Origin: Euglena gracilis
Taxonomy: Eukaryota > Euglenida > Euglenophyceae > Euglenales
Reading direction: 5' to 3'
Assembly: GCA_039621445.1 (NCBI GenBank)
Contig: CP154956.1
Location: forward strand, 58,039,155 to 58,103,154
DNA: 64,000 nucleotides
The notes below the pieces were generated by a model. The model searched no databases, had not been told where the DNA came from, and saw nothing but the letters and a program-made list of their open reading frames with translations. The translations under genes were made by a program, and so were the position numbers. This document shows positions 11,808 through 21,170 of this stretch, in pieces; position 1 is the first letter of the stretch; every line of letters begins with the position of its first letter.

Positions 11808-12663
11808 CATTGGTGTAGAAATTGGGGGGCAGGGGGGCGCCCCCCCCCCAAGATTTTTTCGCCCCCCGGAGAATTATTTTGACCCAAAGTTTTCTCACCC
11901 CCCCCCGAGAAAAATTCAGCCTCCAAATTTCTTTCTTGCTATTCTCCTTTGCAGATCAATGAAAAAGTTTTCTCACAACTCAACTTTTCATTGAACTTTT
12001 GGGCCAAACAAGTCCAGAACTCATGGTTTGGAAGGGACAAAAATCTTCCTTTTTTAAATTTGGGGATGTTGTTTGTGAATATCGCCACTGCCGTCTCGCC
12101 GCCCTTTGGGCAGCAACAGGAAATTGACTAGGCTTCTAACGTTCAATTTTTCAAAGAGCACACCATTTCTGTTGACGAATTTGGCTCTTTTTGAGGAAAG
12201 TTTTTGGGAAATTGCATTACCGTCCAGCCGCCCTTTGGGTGGCAATACATTTTTTTGTTCCACACAAAATGGCGCGGAGGGGGCGGGTTTTGGTAGGCAA
12301 CCTCATTACCGTCTCCTTTTTTCGCATTTTACACTCGTTTGAAATTCCAAAACACAAAAGACTTCACCGTCTTGACACCTGTTGGCAGCTTGAAAGCTTC
12401 CAAGTTGTGATGGATTTGTGTCATGATATCAAAAATTGTTACATTTTTTTTGTCACGTTCAATGCCCTCTTTCAGAAAAGCGCTGCCGTCTCGCCGCCCT
12501 TTGGGCGGCGAAAAAAAAAACAATGGTAAAATTTAGCCTTGTCAAAGATCTCGCCCCCCTTAGTTGGACTTAGGCTTCTTGATGTTTATGGCCGGCGCTA
12601 ACTTCGCTTCTGGCCCATGATCTCGCCCCCCCCCCCCGAGAAAAAATTGTTTCTACACCACTG
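11808..12663. mobile_element. hAT-like element, 856 bp
   Basis: The left TIR CATTGGTGTAGAAATT pairs with CAGTGGTGTAGAAA from the right; CAGTGGTGTA-type ends are classical for hAT. The exact 8-bp duplication CATGCATC lies at 11800-11807 and 12664-12671. Inside, a short CpG-rich box CGCCGCCCTTTGGGCNGC occurs three times (near 12,096, 12,227 and 12,492). No transposase frame was found, so it is non-autonomous. Confidence 0.88.
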
Positions 12664-12754
12664 CATGCATCTTTTCAAACCAGGTTGAACCCTGGGGGCA
12701 CCATGGGCAGGTAGGGGGTAGGGCGCTTTCGACTCCCCTGGGCGCTTACCGACC

Positions 12755-13075
12755 GCCGGGGGGGGAGATGGTCACTCCACTTTTCGAAAAACCAGTCAGT
12801 CACTTTCCCCTGGGAAACCAGTCGGTCACTGCCCCCCCCAGGGGGGGGGGGTCGGCCACTCTGGAATCCAAAGGAAATTTGACCAAAAACATGAAAAAAA
12901 GACCAAAAAAATTCTCCGGCACCTTCGGCGCCGGGTCACTTTGGTGGTTTTTTGCGACCCCCCCCCCCAGGGAGGGGGTCCAGGCCAAAAACCAGTCAGT
13001 CACTCTAAAAAAAAAAAAAGGTCCCCCCCCCCTGGGGGGGGGGGGGGGGGTCGGCCAGTGACCAAGTGATTGTAT
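12755..13075. mobile_element. MITE-like repeat, CAGTCAGTCACT family, copy 2
   Basis: It has the same motif order as the 2.9-kb copy, including ccactttt, gaaaaaccagtcagtcac and gtcggccactc, and a central GGCACCTTCGGCGCC hairpin near 12,918. It ends GTCGGCCAGTGACCAAGTGA; the 52-kb copy ends CGGCCAGTAACTAAGTGA. This suggests a common right terminus. Confidence 0.6.
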
Positions 13076-13317
13076 GCACAAGGCACCCCCCACCTATGGC
13101 TGGTAAAAGATTCAACAGGAATGGATGCTCGGCAAAGGCGGGCCGCGCCATTTTCAGCGAGGATGCCGCAAAGCTGACTTTTACTTTACAGATAATCCCC
13201 CCCATTTTTTGGCCCAAATTTTTGGAAATGATCGCCTGTCTGATGAAACCCCCAAATTCACTCAATCTGGCAATGCAGGTATCAGAGTTGTTTTTTTTTA
13301 AGGACCCGGGGGGGGGG

Positions 13318-13437
13318 TCCTGGGGGGGGGCAGGCCACTTTTGGGGGATCAATTTTTGGGTTCCAAAAATTTTTTCGGTGGCGGGGTACCCACTTGGGGG
13401 GGGGGGGGCTCGGCCCGGGTCACGAAACTGGCAGGTA
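13318..13437. repeat. Module D repeat, copy 3
   Basis: A shortened version of the block at 4.6 and 9.5 kb, again ending with a CTCGGCCC phrase and GGTCACGAAACT, the latter shared with 4,730-4,740. Confidence 0.5.
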
Positions 13438-13674
13438 TGGAATTTTGGCTGGCACAAGAAAACCTTGAGGAAACATCAAACTGGTTGATGAGCCCTCCTC
13501 CCAGTTTCTAGCTGCATGGGGGGATCATCAGAAAGGAATATTTACCTGCTTCCCAATTTTATGCTTGGAGTCTACCACTACCCAAGAAAATTCTAGGTAT
13601 AATAATTCAGATCATTTGCACAAACCCACCAAAATGAACCCACTGAAATTATCTTTTTGGGTAAAGATCTCGCC

Positions 13675-13923
13675 ATGATGGACATACAATGCCCTGCCCA
13701 CTCAGAAACAGAAACACCTGTGATGACTGTGATTGCTGTGGCACGTAAACACGGTCCTCTCGTTGCGCTTGTGCAACAAGAAACTGCAGAAAAGAGGTTG
13801 ATAGCATTGGACAAAATAACTGCACAACTTCTTGGGGGGGGGGCAAACAAAGCGAACCCCCCCCCTGGGATACAACAACGTCTTGGCCCTGACATTGTTC
13901 CTTCAAAAATGGTGTCAATGTAA
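13675..13923 (+). CDS. Candidate small coding frame, unrecognised
   Basis: From an ATG-ATG pair the plus frame is open for 82 codons and has the look of real protein for its first 55 residues: alternating hydrophobic and charged residues, including VMTVIAVARKHGPLVALVQQ and EKRLIALDKITAQLL. The last 25 codons cross a poly-G/poly-C patch and are doubtful. CpG is present at normal level here, unlike in its surroundings. No family is recognised and no splice sites are assigned. A longer minus-strand frame over the same bases is Cys/Thr-rich and judged a shadow. Confidence 0.3.
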   Translation: MMDIQCPAHSETETPVMTVIAVARKHGPLVALVQQETAEKRLIALDKITAQLLGGGANKANPPPGIQQRLGPDIVPSKMVSM

Positions 13924-14677
13924 CCCCCCCAAATGTGAAGCGCCACCCCCCCCAAACACAAAGCCCCCGTTGTCTCTACAGCATACATATCCATAATGGG
14001 AACAGTGCGGGGTCCCCCCCCCAAGCTATTCCCATAGCCAAAGCCCGGACAGCCCAAAGGGGTCATTCTTGGCAACTTTTTTTGGCCGTGCCCCCAAAAA
14101 TCGTCAATTTTAAGCACATTTGGCTTGATTCATCACCAGAATAGTCTCTCTAATGCCAAAACATTCCCTCCACGGTCTTAGGCGGCCGAATTCGCACTTA
14201 AGCTTTTTTCGTTTGATGCGCGCACTTGCGCAAATTTACGATTTTTTTGATTGTGCTCTGTTTCGGCTGTGAAGGTCCGGGGGGTTTGAAAACACGTGGA
14301 CAAGAGAGTGCAAAAAACGAGCGAAATTCTGATTTTGGCTGGGAGACCCCCAGGACTTTGGCGGAAAACGGTGATTTTGGGGTGTGTCGGGAAGGACTTT
14401 GTGGGCCCAAACCTACGGGACCCTGCCGGCCCACCCTGAAAAAAACGCAAAAAAGCACCATAGGAACGGGACCTTTACTGCCCCTGTTGCTCCTTTCGGC
14501 TGTGTCCCCGGGTGTGTCCGAGCTGCCGGCGGTGCGTCCTGGGTGTTTGCCGGACTGCTTTGCTTGCGACGCCTTGGTGTGGTGTTTTGGGGCTGTTTGT
14601 TGATGTGTAGGGAGGAAGGTCCGGGGGGTGTGGGTGTGGTGTGACTGAGCCGACGGGAAGGACACAAGGGAAGGAAG

Positions 14678-14683
14678 GTAAGT
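14678..14683 (+). other. Consensus 5' splice site in the 3.2-kb element
   Basis: AAG followed by GTAAGT ends a G-rich, CpG-rich stretch of about 430 bp. The stretch contains no convincing protein and may be the 5' leader of the plus-strand gene whose later exon starts at 15,982. Confidence 0.4.
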
Positions 14684-14859
14684 GCGGGGTGGTTGGGAAG
14701 GGATGCGCAGAGGGGGAAGAAACGGGGTCCGCAGGGAATGAAGGGAATAAAGGGGACGGGTGTCTCCCACCCGACTTATACCTGGGACCCGTACAACCAG
14801 CTGTGTGGCAAAGAACCTGCGAAGAGAATTGCGTTTGATGCGCGCAAATGCGCGCACCA

Positions 14860-14909
14860 ACATGTTTGCGTTTGATGCGCGCAATTGCGCGCATCAAACG
14901 CAAACATGT
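14860..14909. repeat. Perfect 50-bp palindrome
   Basis: Fully self-complementary about a central AATT, from ACATGTTTGCG to CGCAAACATGT. It uses the same TTTGATGCGCGC arm as the element's TIRs. Confidence 0.92.
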
Positions 14910-15015
14910 CCTTCAAGGATGGGGCTTTGGCACCCACGATCTGACGCCGTTGATAAACGGTGTGACAAAGAGGCCGTGACGGCACGGACCAACGGGCCAT
15001 GTAGTTGGTGGGTTT

Positions 15016-15169
15016 GTCACACCGTTCTACTTTGCGTTTGATGCGCGCAAATGCGCGCATCAAACACAAAACATGTTTATGCGCGCATTTGCGCAAATGC
15101 GCACATAAACATGTTTTGTGTTTGATGCGCGCATTTGCGCGCATCAAACGCAAAGTAGAACGGTGTGAC
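15016..15169. repeat. 154-bp near-perfect palindrome
   Basis: The arms run from GTCACACCGTTCTACTTTGC inwards to ATTTGCGCAAATGCGC at the centre. Smaller palindromes (GCGCGCAAATGCGCGC) are nested in each arm. Confidence 0.9.
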
Positions 15170-15204
15170 GGAAACACAGCTGTCAAACACCGACAGCAGA
15201 TGTG

Positions 15205-15350
15205 GCTTATTTGCGCATTTGCGCGCATCACGTTGTTTGTGTGCGCAAATGCGCAAATAAACCAGATGTAAATTGTTCAGTTTACATCTGTTTTATTTGC
15301 GCATTTGCGCAAATAAAACAACGTGATGTGCGCAAATGCGCAAATAAACC
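15205..15350. repeat. 146-bp palindrome
   Basis: Inverted arms of GGCTTATTTGCGCATTTGCG and CATCACGTTGTTT close on a CAGATGTAAA / TTTACATCTG stem around TTGTTCAG. Confidence 0.85.
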
Positions 15351-15680
15351 ACCAACGGAGGAGTAATAAGTGATTTCATTTGGCCCTCCTGCAGCTACCC
15401 TCAGTGGCTTCTGAGTGGGTTCAACCCAAATGACTACACCGTCCCCTCCGGGATATGGTGTTACGGTGCCGTTTTTTTTACCATTGACAGGTCCCACAAA
15501 AGATGGAGACACAGGATCTCTTGAAGGTGGGTTCACAGCCACCCAGTAACGGTGCACCTCCACAGGCACCAATTTTTGGGTCCCAAGGGCCCTGCGGCTG
15601 GCCTGCGGCCTCGGCTCCGCTGCTGCAGCCCCATCAGCTGCTGATGCTTCAGCACCCACCAGACTGGCATTCACCTCCCC
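15350..15680 (-). CDS. Coding fragment inside the 3.2-kb element, unrecognised
   Basis: A minus-strand frame open for about 110 codons with protein-like composition. An Ala/Glu-rich lead (VGAEASAADGAAAAEP) is followed by a Val/Pro/Gly/Tyr-rich section (VPVEVHRYWVAVNPPSRDP and VVIWVEPTQKPLRVAAGG) that suggests beta structure. No start codon was found; the frame enters from an upstream region with no clear splice site, and its 3' end (NEITYYSSVGG) runs straight into the palindromic repeats, where it is probably spliced or truncated. It may be an element-encoded or captured gene. A plus-strand frame also spans the bases but is Pro/Ser-rich and less convincing. Confidence 0.4.
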
Positions 15681-15981
15681 GGTGCAACAACACCCACCAC
15701 AGCGGCCACGTTACACCCCGCCACCGGGGTGTGAGACTCGGGGGACGACGTGGTGCCAGTGCATGGCAAACAGCAGCTGGAGAGAGGTGGCCCTCAAACA
15801 CCCGTTCCTTTGGGTACAAGGAAGTCTTGAAGCTTTACCCCTGCATTGGGTGCATCAAAGCGGTGGGACCCACTCCCCCCAAATTATGTACAAAAACCGG
15901 TGTTTTTTACGTTTTTCAAGGGAAAAATGGCAAAGAAAACCGTAAAACGGACTACGGCCCGACACGTCCCGGGTATTTTAG

Positions 15982-16666
15982 GTGCCAAATTCTGTCTTCT
16001 TGCAACGCAGTCCTGTTGCACAAAAGGTGTCCAACAGTCACAGGTCGTTTGCACGTCGTCAATTCATTACCCCCCCCCCTAGTCGTATGACCGGGTTCCT
16101 GCAACCTGTGACCGGGGGGGGTGGTCATAACACCCCCATAACCTGCAACCTGTGACCGGGGGGTGGTCATAGATGAGGGGGCGGTCGTAGAAGTGTGTGA
16201 AAACTGTCGCAAAATGGCAGATTTACCCCCCCCAAAATGTCCCATTTTTCAAAAATCCGGCGCTTCGCGCCGGCAGGGGGGACCTTATTTTGGGGGGGTC
16301 CATTTCATGGATTTTTGCTCGGACCGGCCAGGGGGGGGACTTATTTTTGGGGGTTAAATTTTTCGCAACCTGCAACCTGTGACCGGGGGGGGTGGTCATA
16401 ACACCCCCATGACCTGCAACCTGTGACCGGGGGGTGGTCATAAATGAGGGGTGGTCGTACGACTAGGGGGGGGGGGGTACGTTTAACTGCCAAACGGATG
16501 ACACCAAAGGAACAGGTCGTGTGGGCCAGGTAACAGCAGTGCAAATGTACACACGTAAGACAGACAAATTTTGGCCAGTCACATGCCGTGTTCCAGTGAA
16601 CACTCCACACCACCTCTCACCACAAATTTCATCACCACGTAAACGTGGTGCAAACCATTGGTTGAC
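15982..16666 (+). pseudogene. Candidate exon of the 3.2-kb element split by a MITE
   Basis: A 3' splice site (GGGTATTTTAG) opens the exon and a GTGAGG donor closes it. A MITE with its 3-bp TAC duplication lies inside. Read without that 410-bp insert, one frame stays open for the remaining 275 bases across the insertion point. Left part: PNSVFLQRSPVAQKV. Right part: TDDTKGTGRVGQVTAVQMY and KFWPVTCRVPVNT. With the insert the frame is broken. The right part looks beta-rich. No family is recognised. The continuity of the frame supports both the exon and the recent insertion. The gene could be the element's own or a captured host gene. Confidence 0.45.
16071..16477. mobile_element. MITE, TAGTCGTACGACC family, copy 1 (407 bp)
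   Basis: The TIRs are a poly-C run plus CCTAGTCGTATGACC and, from the other end, CCTAGTCGTACGACC. The 3-bp duplication TAC is at 16068-16070 and 16478-16480. A 95-bp block (CCTGCAACCTGTGACCGGGG, then GGTCATAACACCCCC) occurs twice in direct orientation, once near each end. The hairpin CCGGCGCTTCGCGCCGG is at 16257-16273. A 3-bp TSD points to PIF/Harbinger-type transposition, but only one copy shows it. Confidence 0.8.
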
Positions 16667-16729
16667 GTGAGGAGTTACGTTCACCAGCTGTCACGGAGGA
16701 GGAGATGGTATCGCACAACTGGTGTGTGT

Positions 16730-17000
16730 TGGTGCGCGCATTTGCGCAAGTGAACACAAATTTGTTTGTGTGCTCTAAGGCTCCTACAAACACATCATTT
16801 TGAAGCGGTTTATTAAATGTTTGGTGTGCGCATTTGCGCAAATGCGCGCACCAAATGTAATTGTGTTTATTTGCGCAATTGCGCGCATCAACACGTCCAT
16901 CACGTTTTTAAACCTCCTGGGGTATGGTCCTTATTGGTGTCTTTTAACATAGAAAGTAAAAGTACATGTTGGTGGGCGCATTTGCGCAAGTAAACATAAC
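16730..17000. repeat. Cluster of TTTGCGCAA palindromes, right half of the 3.2-kb element
   Basis: Four separate palindromic sites with GCGCATTTGCGCAA-type cores and differing flanks (ggtgtgcgc, gtttattt, ggtgggcgc). They mirror the left half of the element and are candidate transposase binding sites. Confidence 0.7.
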
Positions 17001-17372
17001 TATGTTGTCTGTCTGTGGTGGTGTGATCTAATGAGGCTTCGTGTGTTCTCACCGGTGGCGGTAGTATCCAAGCCAGTTCAGCCAGCACGTCAGCACCGTT
17101 TCCAAGTGGCGTAACAAGGGGTGTGTGCCTCTCTCCCGTTTGATGTACAACAGCACAAGTCTCACCCCCAGCCCTATTAACGTCACCCGGTAAGCAGCAT
17201 GCACACCAGACCACTGGGAGTTAATCCCCTCCAATACGGGGGTGTAACAGGTCTTAAATCGTGTTCCGGGTGTCAGGGTACAGGGTCCCAGGGGTTACAA
17301 AAAAATGGTACATTTGCGCAATTGCGCGCATCAAAAGGAAAAAAGCTTAAGTGCGAAATCGGCCGCCTAAGA

Positions 17373-17740
17373 TGGTGGTGTGTGCATCATTTGCCGATGT
17401 TGGGACAGGGAACCTCCCAATATCAGTGTTTTTCAGCCTTTTTCGCCGGCGCAATGTATTTTCTCGCCAAGCCCACACACTGCCCAATTGTCCAAACCAC
17501 TTTTAGCCCAAATACAAGCCCCCCCCCCCCCAACGTGGAGCCAGACACAAGGAATTTTTTTTTGGTGGAAACAACATTTTCTTCACCAGAAATGCTCCAT
17601 TTTGGGTAAGAATTGCAGGTGCACAAGCAAAATTTGGCATAGAATTGGCATTTGGCCACAATTGAAGGCCACCGAAGGTCATGGAGGCCATCCGAAAGAT
17701 TTTGATCCCCCCCCAAATATAAAGCCCCGCCTCAGGGTCT
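17373..17740. other. No gene seen between two TIR elements
   Basis: Unique-looking sequence with a poly-C run at 17,519-17,531. Open frames on both strands lack support. Confidence 0.4.
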
Positions 17741-18720
17741 TAAAACCTATTTTCTGGGCCCGACGCCTGTCTTGAAATTCTACTGACATTAACGGATTTC
17801 AGCCTGAAACTGTTTATGTCAGTCAATTTCCATTCAGGCGCCCGTTTATGTCGGTCGATTTCCATTCAGGCGCCCGTTTATGTTGGTCGATTACCATTCC
17901 ATTGAAGTCTGTTGCTGGTCAGATTGGGAATTTTTAGTGACTTTTGGACATTTTGGATTTCCCTTTTTTTCCGACATTTTTGGACATTTTTGGGGTTCTG
18001 GAGGCGTTATGGACCAGACAAAAAACTAATTTTGCGGCTCATTGCGGGAAATTGGTGATAGATTTTTTTGGTGGTCGCTAGCGACTGGTCCCTAGCGACC
18101 ATGGTCGCTAGTGACTAGTCGCTGGCGACCATGGCTACTGACCATTGGTGGCCGGGTTGGGGGTTTTGGAAGGCATTTGGGTGGGTTTCAAGTCATTTTC
18201 CTTCATATTTGGATGAATTTTTTTTGGAGGGGGTGGGAGGGAACGGACGGAAGGACGGAAGGGGTGGCAACTGTTAAAACCTGTTTTCTGTGCTCGACGC
18301 CTGTATTGGAATTTTGATCGTTATTATTCTATTCTGTCAAAATGGAAGAAAAAAGCATTCAGAAAAATGAGAAAAAAGGTTGGTCGACATTAACTGATTT
18401 CAGGCTGAAATTGACAATGTCCCAAAACGGAACAAAAAAGCATTCAGAAAAAGGACACAAAAGGTTGGTCGATTTCCATGACATCGGAATCCGTTTATCT
18501 CAGTCGATTTCCATTCAGGCACCCGTTTATGTCGGTCGATTTCCATTCAGGCGCCCGTTTATGTCTAACGGTTTCCATTCAGGCGCCCGTTTATGCTAAC
18601 GGTTTCCATTCAGGCGCCCATCAATGGGCCAAAACCCACTTTTTTGGTCATATTTCCGTCCAGGCGGTTCAGTCGAATGAATTTCAAGACAGGCGTCGGG
18701 CCCAGACAAAATAGGTTTTA
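17741..18720. mobile_element. 1-kb TIR element with internal 32-bp repeats
   Basis: It begins TAAAACCTATTTTCTGGGCC, continues CGACGCCTGTCTTGAAATT, and ends with the inverse. A third, internal copy of the TIR lies at about 18,275-18,318. Units of about 32 bp with the core GGTCGATTTCCATTCAGGCG repeat at 17,815-17,895 and 18,495-18,625. A GGTCGCTAGCGACC-type palindrome cluster is at 18,075-18,140. No transposase and no target duplication were identified. A further copy of the end begins at about 18,827. Confidence 0.75.
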
Positions 18721-18866
18721 GAAAAATCGACCGACACTAACAGATTCAGCAGGGGCGCCGGGCGCGAGCGAGCGAAGCGAGTCGCCCGGCACCCCTGCTG
18801 AATCTGTTAGTGTCGGTCGATCTTTCTAAAACCTATTTTGTCTGGGCCCGACGCCTGTCTTGAAAT
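18681..18866. repeat. 186-bp palindrome spanning the element end
   Basis: The arms, about 84 bp each, include the whole TIR of the 1-kb element plus ATCGACCGACACTAACAGAT and GCAGGGGCGCCGGG. The loop is GCGAGCGAGCGAAGCGAG. The structure is nearly perfect and would extrude as a large cruciform. Confidence 0.9.
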
Positions 18867-18966
18867 TCTACTGACATCAACGGATTTCAGCCTGAAATTG
18901 TTTATGTCAGTCGATTTCCATTCAGGCGCCCGTTTATGTCGGTCGATTTCGAAATCCGGTGCTTTT

Positions 18967-19120
18967 CGCTACTCAACCCCCACCTCCAAAATTTTACAAG
19001 TCGGTTATTATGGGGTTATTTGAAGGAGTGGGGTTAGGGCAACATGGCCTTACCCCACTCCTTCAAATAGCCCCATAAAAACCGACTTGTAAAATTTTGG
19101 AGGTGGGGGTCGGGTAGCGA
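18967..19120. repeat. 154-bp foldback palindrome, GTAAAATTTTGGAGGTGG family
   Basis: Arms: TCGCTACTCAACCCCCACC, AAAATTTTACAAGTCGGTTA and TTTGAAGGAGTGGGGTTAGG around a GCAACATG centre. The same family, split by an insertion, is at 25,790-25,849 plus 27,795-27,905, so it is a dispersed palindromic element. Confidence 0.9.
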
Positions 19121-19410
19121 ACAAGTGCCTGAAATCCTGCCCAAACATGAAGCCAGGGGGCTTCATATTTCTGGGGGGGTTAAATTGTTTGTGATCGTCA
19201 CGCATCTTGGACCCTAAAATGAAAAACCAATCGAATATCCCCCCTGTTTGGGACGCTGGGAGAATACCCCCCTTATTTGGCTAATGGCCGGGCTCCTTCA
19301 GACCCCCCCCCCAATTAGCCAATTAGGGGGGGGTAACTTGGCCAATAGCCAATTAGGATGACCCCCCCCCAATTGGCCAACGGACTGTCCTTTGGCACAC
19401 CCAATTAAAC

Positions 19411-19529
19411 CAAGAACAGTGTTTTGGACCAAGGTTTTAGGGGGGCCAGGGGGCGGGGACCGCGGCGCCTTCGGCGCCGCGGTCCCCGCCCCCAGGCCCC
19501 CCTAAACCTTGGCCCAAACACAGTTCTTG
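19411..19529. repeat. 119-bp palindrome with a CTTCGG centre
   Basis: Arms from CAAGAACAGTGTTTTGGACC to GGGCGGGGACCGC meet at GGCGCCTTCGGCGCC (19464-19478). Transcribed RNA would carry a C(UUCG)G tetraloop. Confidence 0.92.
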
Positions 19530-19591
19530 TCACAGAAGTGAGTTTTTGAAAAAGGTCAGCTAACCCCAGCTAAAGGTTGAGACATGGCACG

Positions 19592-19722
19592 AACCCAGGA
19601 CCCCTACCCCCCCCCCCCTACCCCCCCTACCCCCCCCCCCCCCTTGCCCCCCCCTACCCCCTACCCTTCCCCCCCCCTTACCCCCCCCCCCTACCCCCCC
19701 CTCCCCCCCCCCCTACCCCTTA
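19592..19722. repeat. (CCCCCTA)n-type degenerate telomere-like tract
   Basis: Irregular CCCCTA/CCCCCCTA units with long C runs. A second tract is at 20,270-20,390. The units are too irregular for a functional telomere. Confidence 0.7.
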
Positions 19723-19832
19723 CCACGGTCGGGCCGACCACCATTTTCCCGCAATCCCCCCCTTTGTGAACTTTTAAGCCCCGGCTTTTGAGGACTACAG
19801 CCGGCTGTTCAGAAACGCGATAAATTGGCCCC

Positions 19833-19980
19833 TACAAGTTACCACCTACCCCAAAGAGCCGCCCAACTAGGGTTAATACACATGGGGGGACCCTCGCTCG
19901 GCGCCTTCGGCGCCTCGCTCGGGTCCCCCCATGTTTTTAACCCTAGTTGGGCGGCTCTTTGGGTTCGCTGGGTACCTTGT
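19833..19980. repeat. 148-bp palindrome with a CTTCGG centre
   Basis: Arms ACAAGTTACC, CCCAAAGAGCCGCCCAACTA and GGGTTAATACACATGGGGGG close on CTCGCTCGGCGCCTTCGGCG. The hairpin GGCGCCTTCGGCGCC occupies 19900-19914. Confidence 0.9.
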
Positions 19981-20269
19981 AGAGACCAATCTAACAACGT
20001 TGAGCGGGAAATGTGGATAAGAATCGTAACCCTAACGCTACTCCTTCAAATAACCTCATAAATTTCTTTTGGGCACAGGAAAACGCCATCAGCAAATTCT
20101 TTTGCAGGGCGCCTTCGGCGCCCTAGGTCAACTTTTTTGCCAAAAGTGGCCCAAAATGGACATTTTCCCCTCATGTTTTTGCATATTCACCCCCGATTGG
20201 GGGGTTCTGGAGCCATTAGGGTGGGTTTTGACTGGTGCTGAGGTGATTTGGACAAAAGTTTTTTTGACG

Positions 20270-20392
20270 GCCCCCCCTACCCCCTACCCTACCCCCCCCC
20301 CTACCCCCCCCCCTTGCCCCCCCCTACCCCCCCCTACCCCCCCCTACCCCCCCCCCCCCCCCCCCTACCCTACCCCCCCTACCCTCACCCGG
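20270..20392. repeat. Second (CCCCCTA)n-type tract
   Basis: The same composition as 19,592-19,722, ending CTACCCTCACCC. Confidence 0.7.
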
Positions 20393-20399
20393 GTTCGTG

Positions 20400-20740
20400 C
20401 CATATATGAAATTTGGGCTGGCTAGAAATGTGGGCTGGCTAGCCCGCCCCCCCCCCTGGGGGGGGGGCTGGACCCCGGCTGGACCCGAACCGGGGCGAGC
20501 TGGACTGAAATCGGAAAAATGCCAAAAAATGGCCTGCAGAACACAGTTTTGAAAAAATAATGCATCTGAAACCCCCCAAAAATGCCCCAAACGCCCCCAA
20601 ACCCCATTTTTGGCCACGTTTGAACACAGTTTTTCAAAAAATTCGGCGCTTTGCGCCGAAAAATTTTGGGCTGGACCCCCAAAAAGGGGCTGGCTTGCTA
20701 GGGCTAGCAGCCCCCCCCCCCCCCCCCGGAGGGAGGGGGC
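20400..20740. mobile_element. Poly-G-rich MITE-like repeat, GGGCTGGCTAG type
   Basis: GGCTGGCTAG at the left, CTTGCTAGGGCTAGCAGCCCC at the right (shown as halves CTTGCTAGGG and CTAGCAGCCCC), and the hairpin CGGCGCTTTGCGCCG at 20644-20658. It resembles the other poly-G MITEs, but no target duplication was established. Confidence 0.4.
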
Positions 20741-21170
20741 CCCACTTCACCACTGGACCTCTCATACGCACTAAATCACCACATTCACAGGGGAAAACAT
20801 TTGAAGATATGGCTGGGAAGAAGATCGAAACACAATTTTGAAGTGTCTTGGCTGAATTTCCTTGGAACTGTGAAGAAAAATTTATGTCCAGAAAAGTGCC
20901 GTTGACCATGGGTGTCAAAGACAAGGGGGGGAGGTAGGGCCCGGTCAAGTCCACAGTACTCAACTGACTGGGCCGTCGGCCAGCCGTCGGCCAGCCGTGT
21001 GACTCACAGGAAAATGACCCGAGCCACAGCATTGCAATGCAGAAACAATTTCGCCGTCAATCTCCCTTCAAGGTCATGTTCATCGTTGGTGGAGGCTGCA
21101 TTTTTGCCCATTTGAAGTCATTTTCGTCAATTTTTGTCAATTTTGCCAATTTTGGACTTTTTTGACCTAC
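20741..21170. other. No gene called
   Basis: Contains CCGTCGGCCAGCCGTCGGCC at about 20,972, repeated at 23,826. Open frames run both ways without support. Confidence 0.4.

Larger units (their letters stand above)
14176..17372. mobile_element. 3.2-kb TIR element with TTTGCGCAAA palindromes and gene fragments
   Basis: Both ends carry the same inverted sequence, starting TCTTAGGCGGCCGAATTC and continuing CACTTAAGCTTTTTT and then TTTGATGCGCGC; about 50 bp align with few mismatches. The dinucleotide TA flanks the GGCGGCC core on both sides, so a TA target duplication is possible, but the palindromic flank hides it. More than twenty GCGCAAAT/ATTTGCGC half-sites lie inside, many forming nested palindromes. 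The interior is CpG-rich and includes a perfect splice donor, coding-like fragments on both strands and a nested MITE. No transposase was recognised, so the superfamily is unknown. Confidence 0.85.

Noticed and set aside
14198-14884. 228-codon minus-strand frame in the 3.2-kb element
   Set aside because: Ser/Pro/Thr/Arg-rich, no Met in good context, overlaps the palindromic TIR at one end and lies opposite a consensus plus-strand splice donor; probably the shadow of a leader region.
19592-19722. True telomere
   Set aside because: Units are irregular, internal to the window, and followed by palindromes and other repeats.
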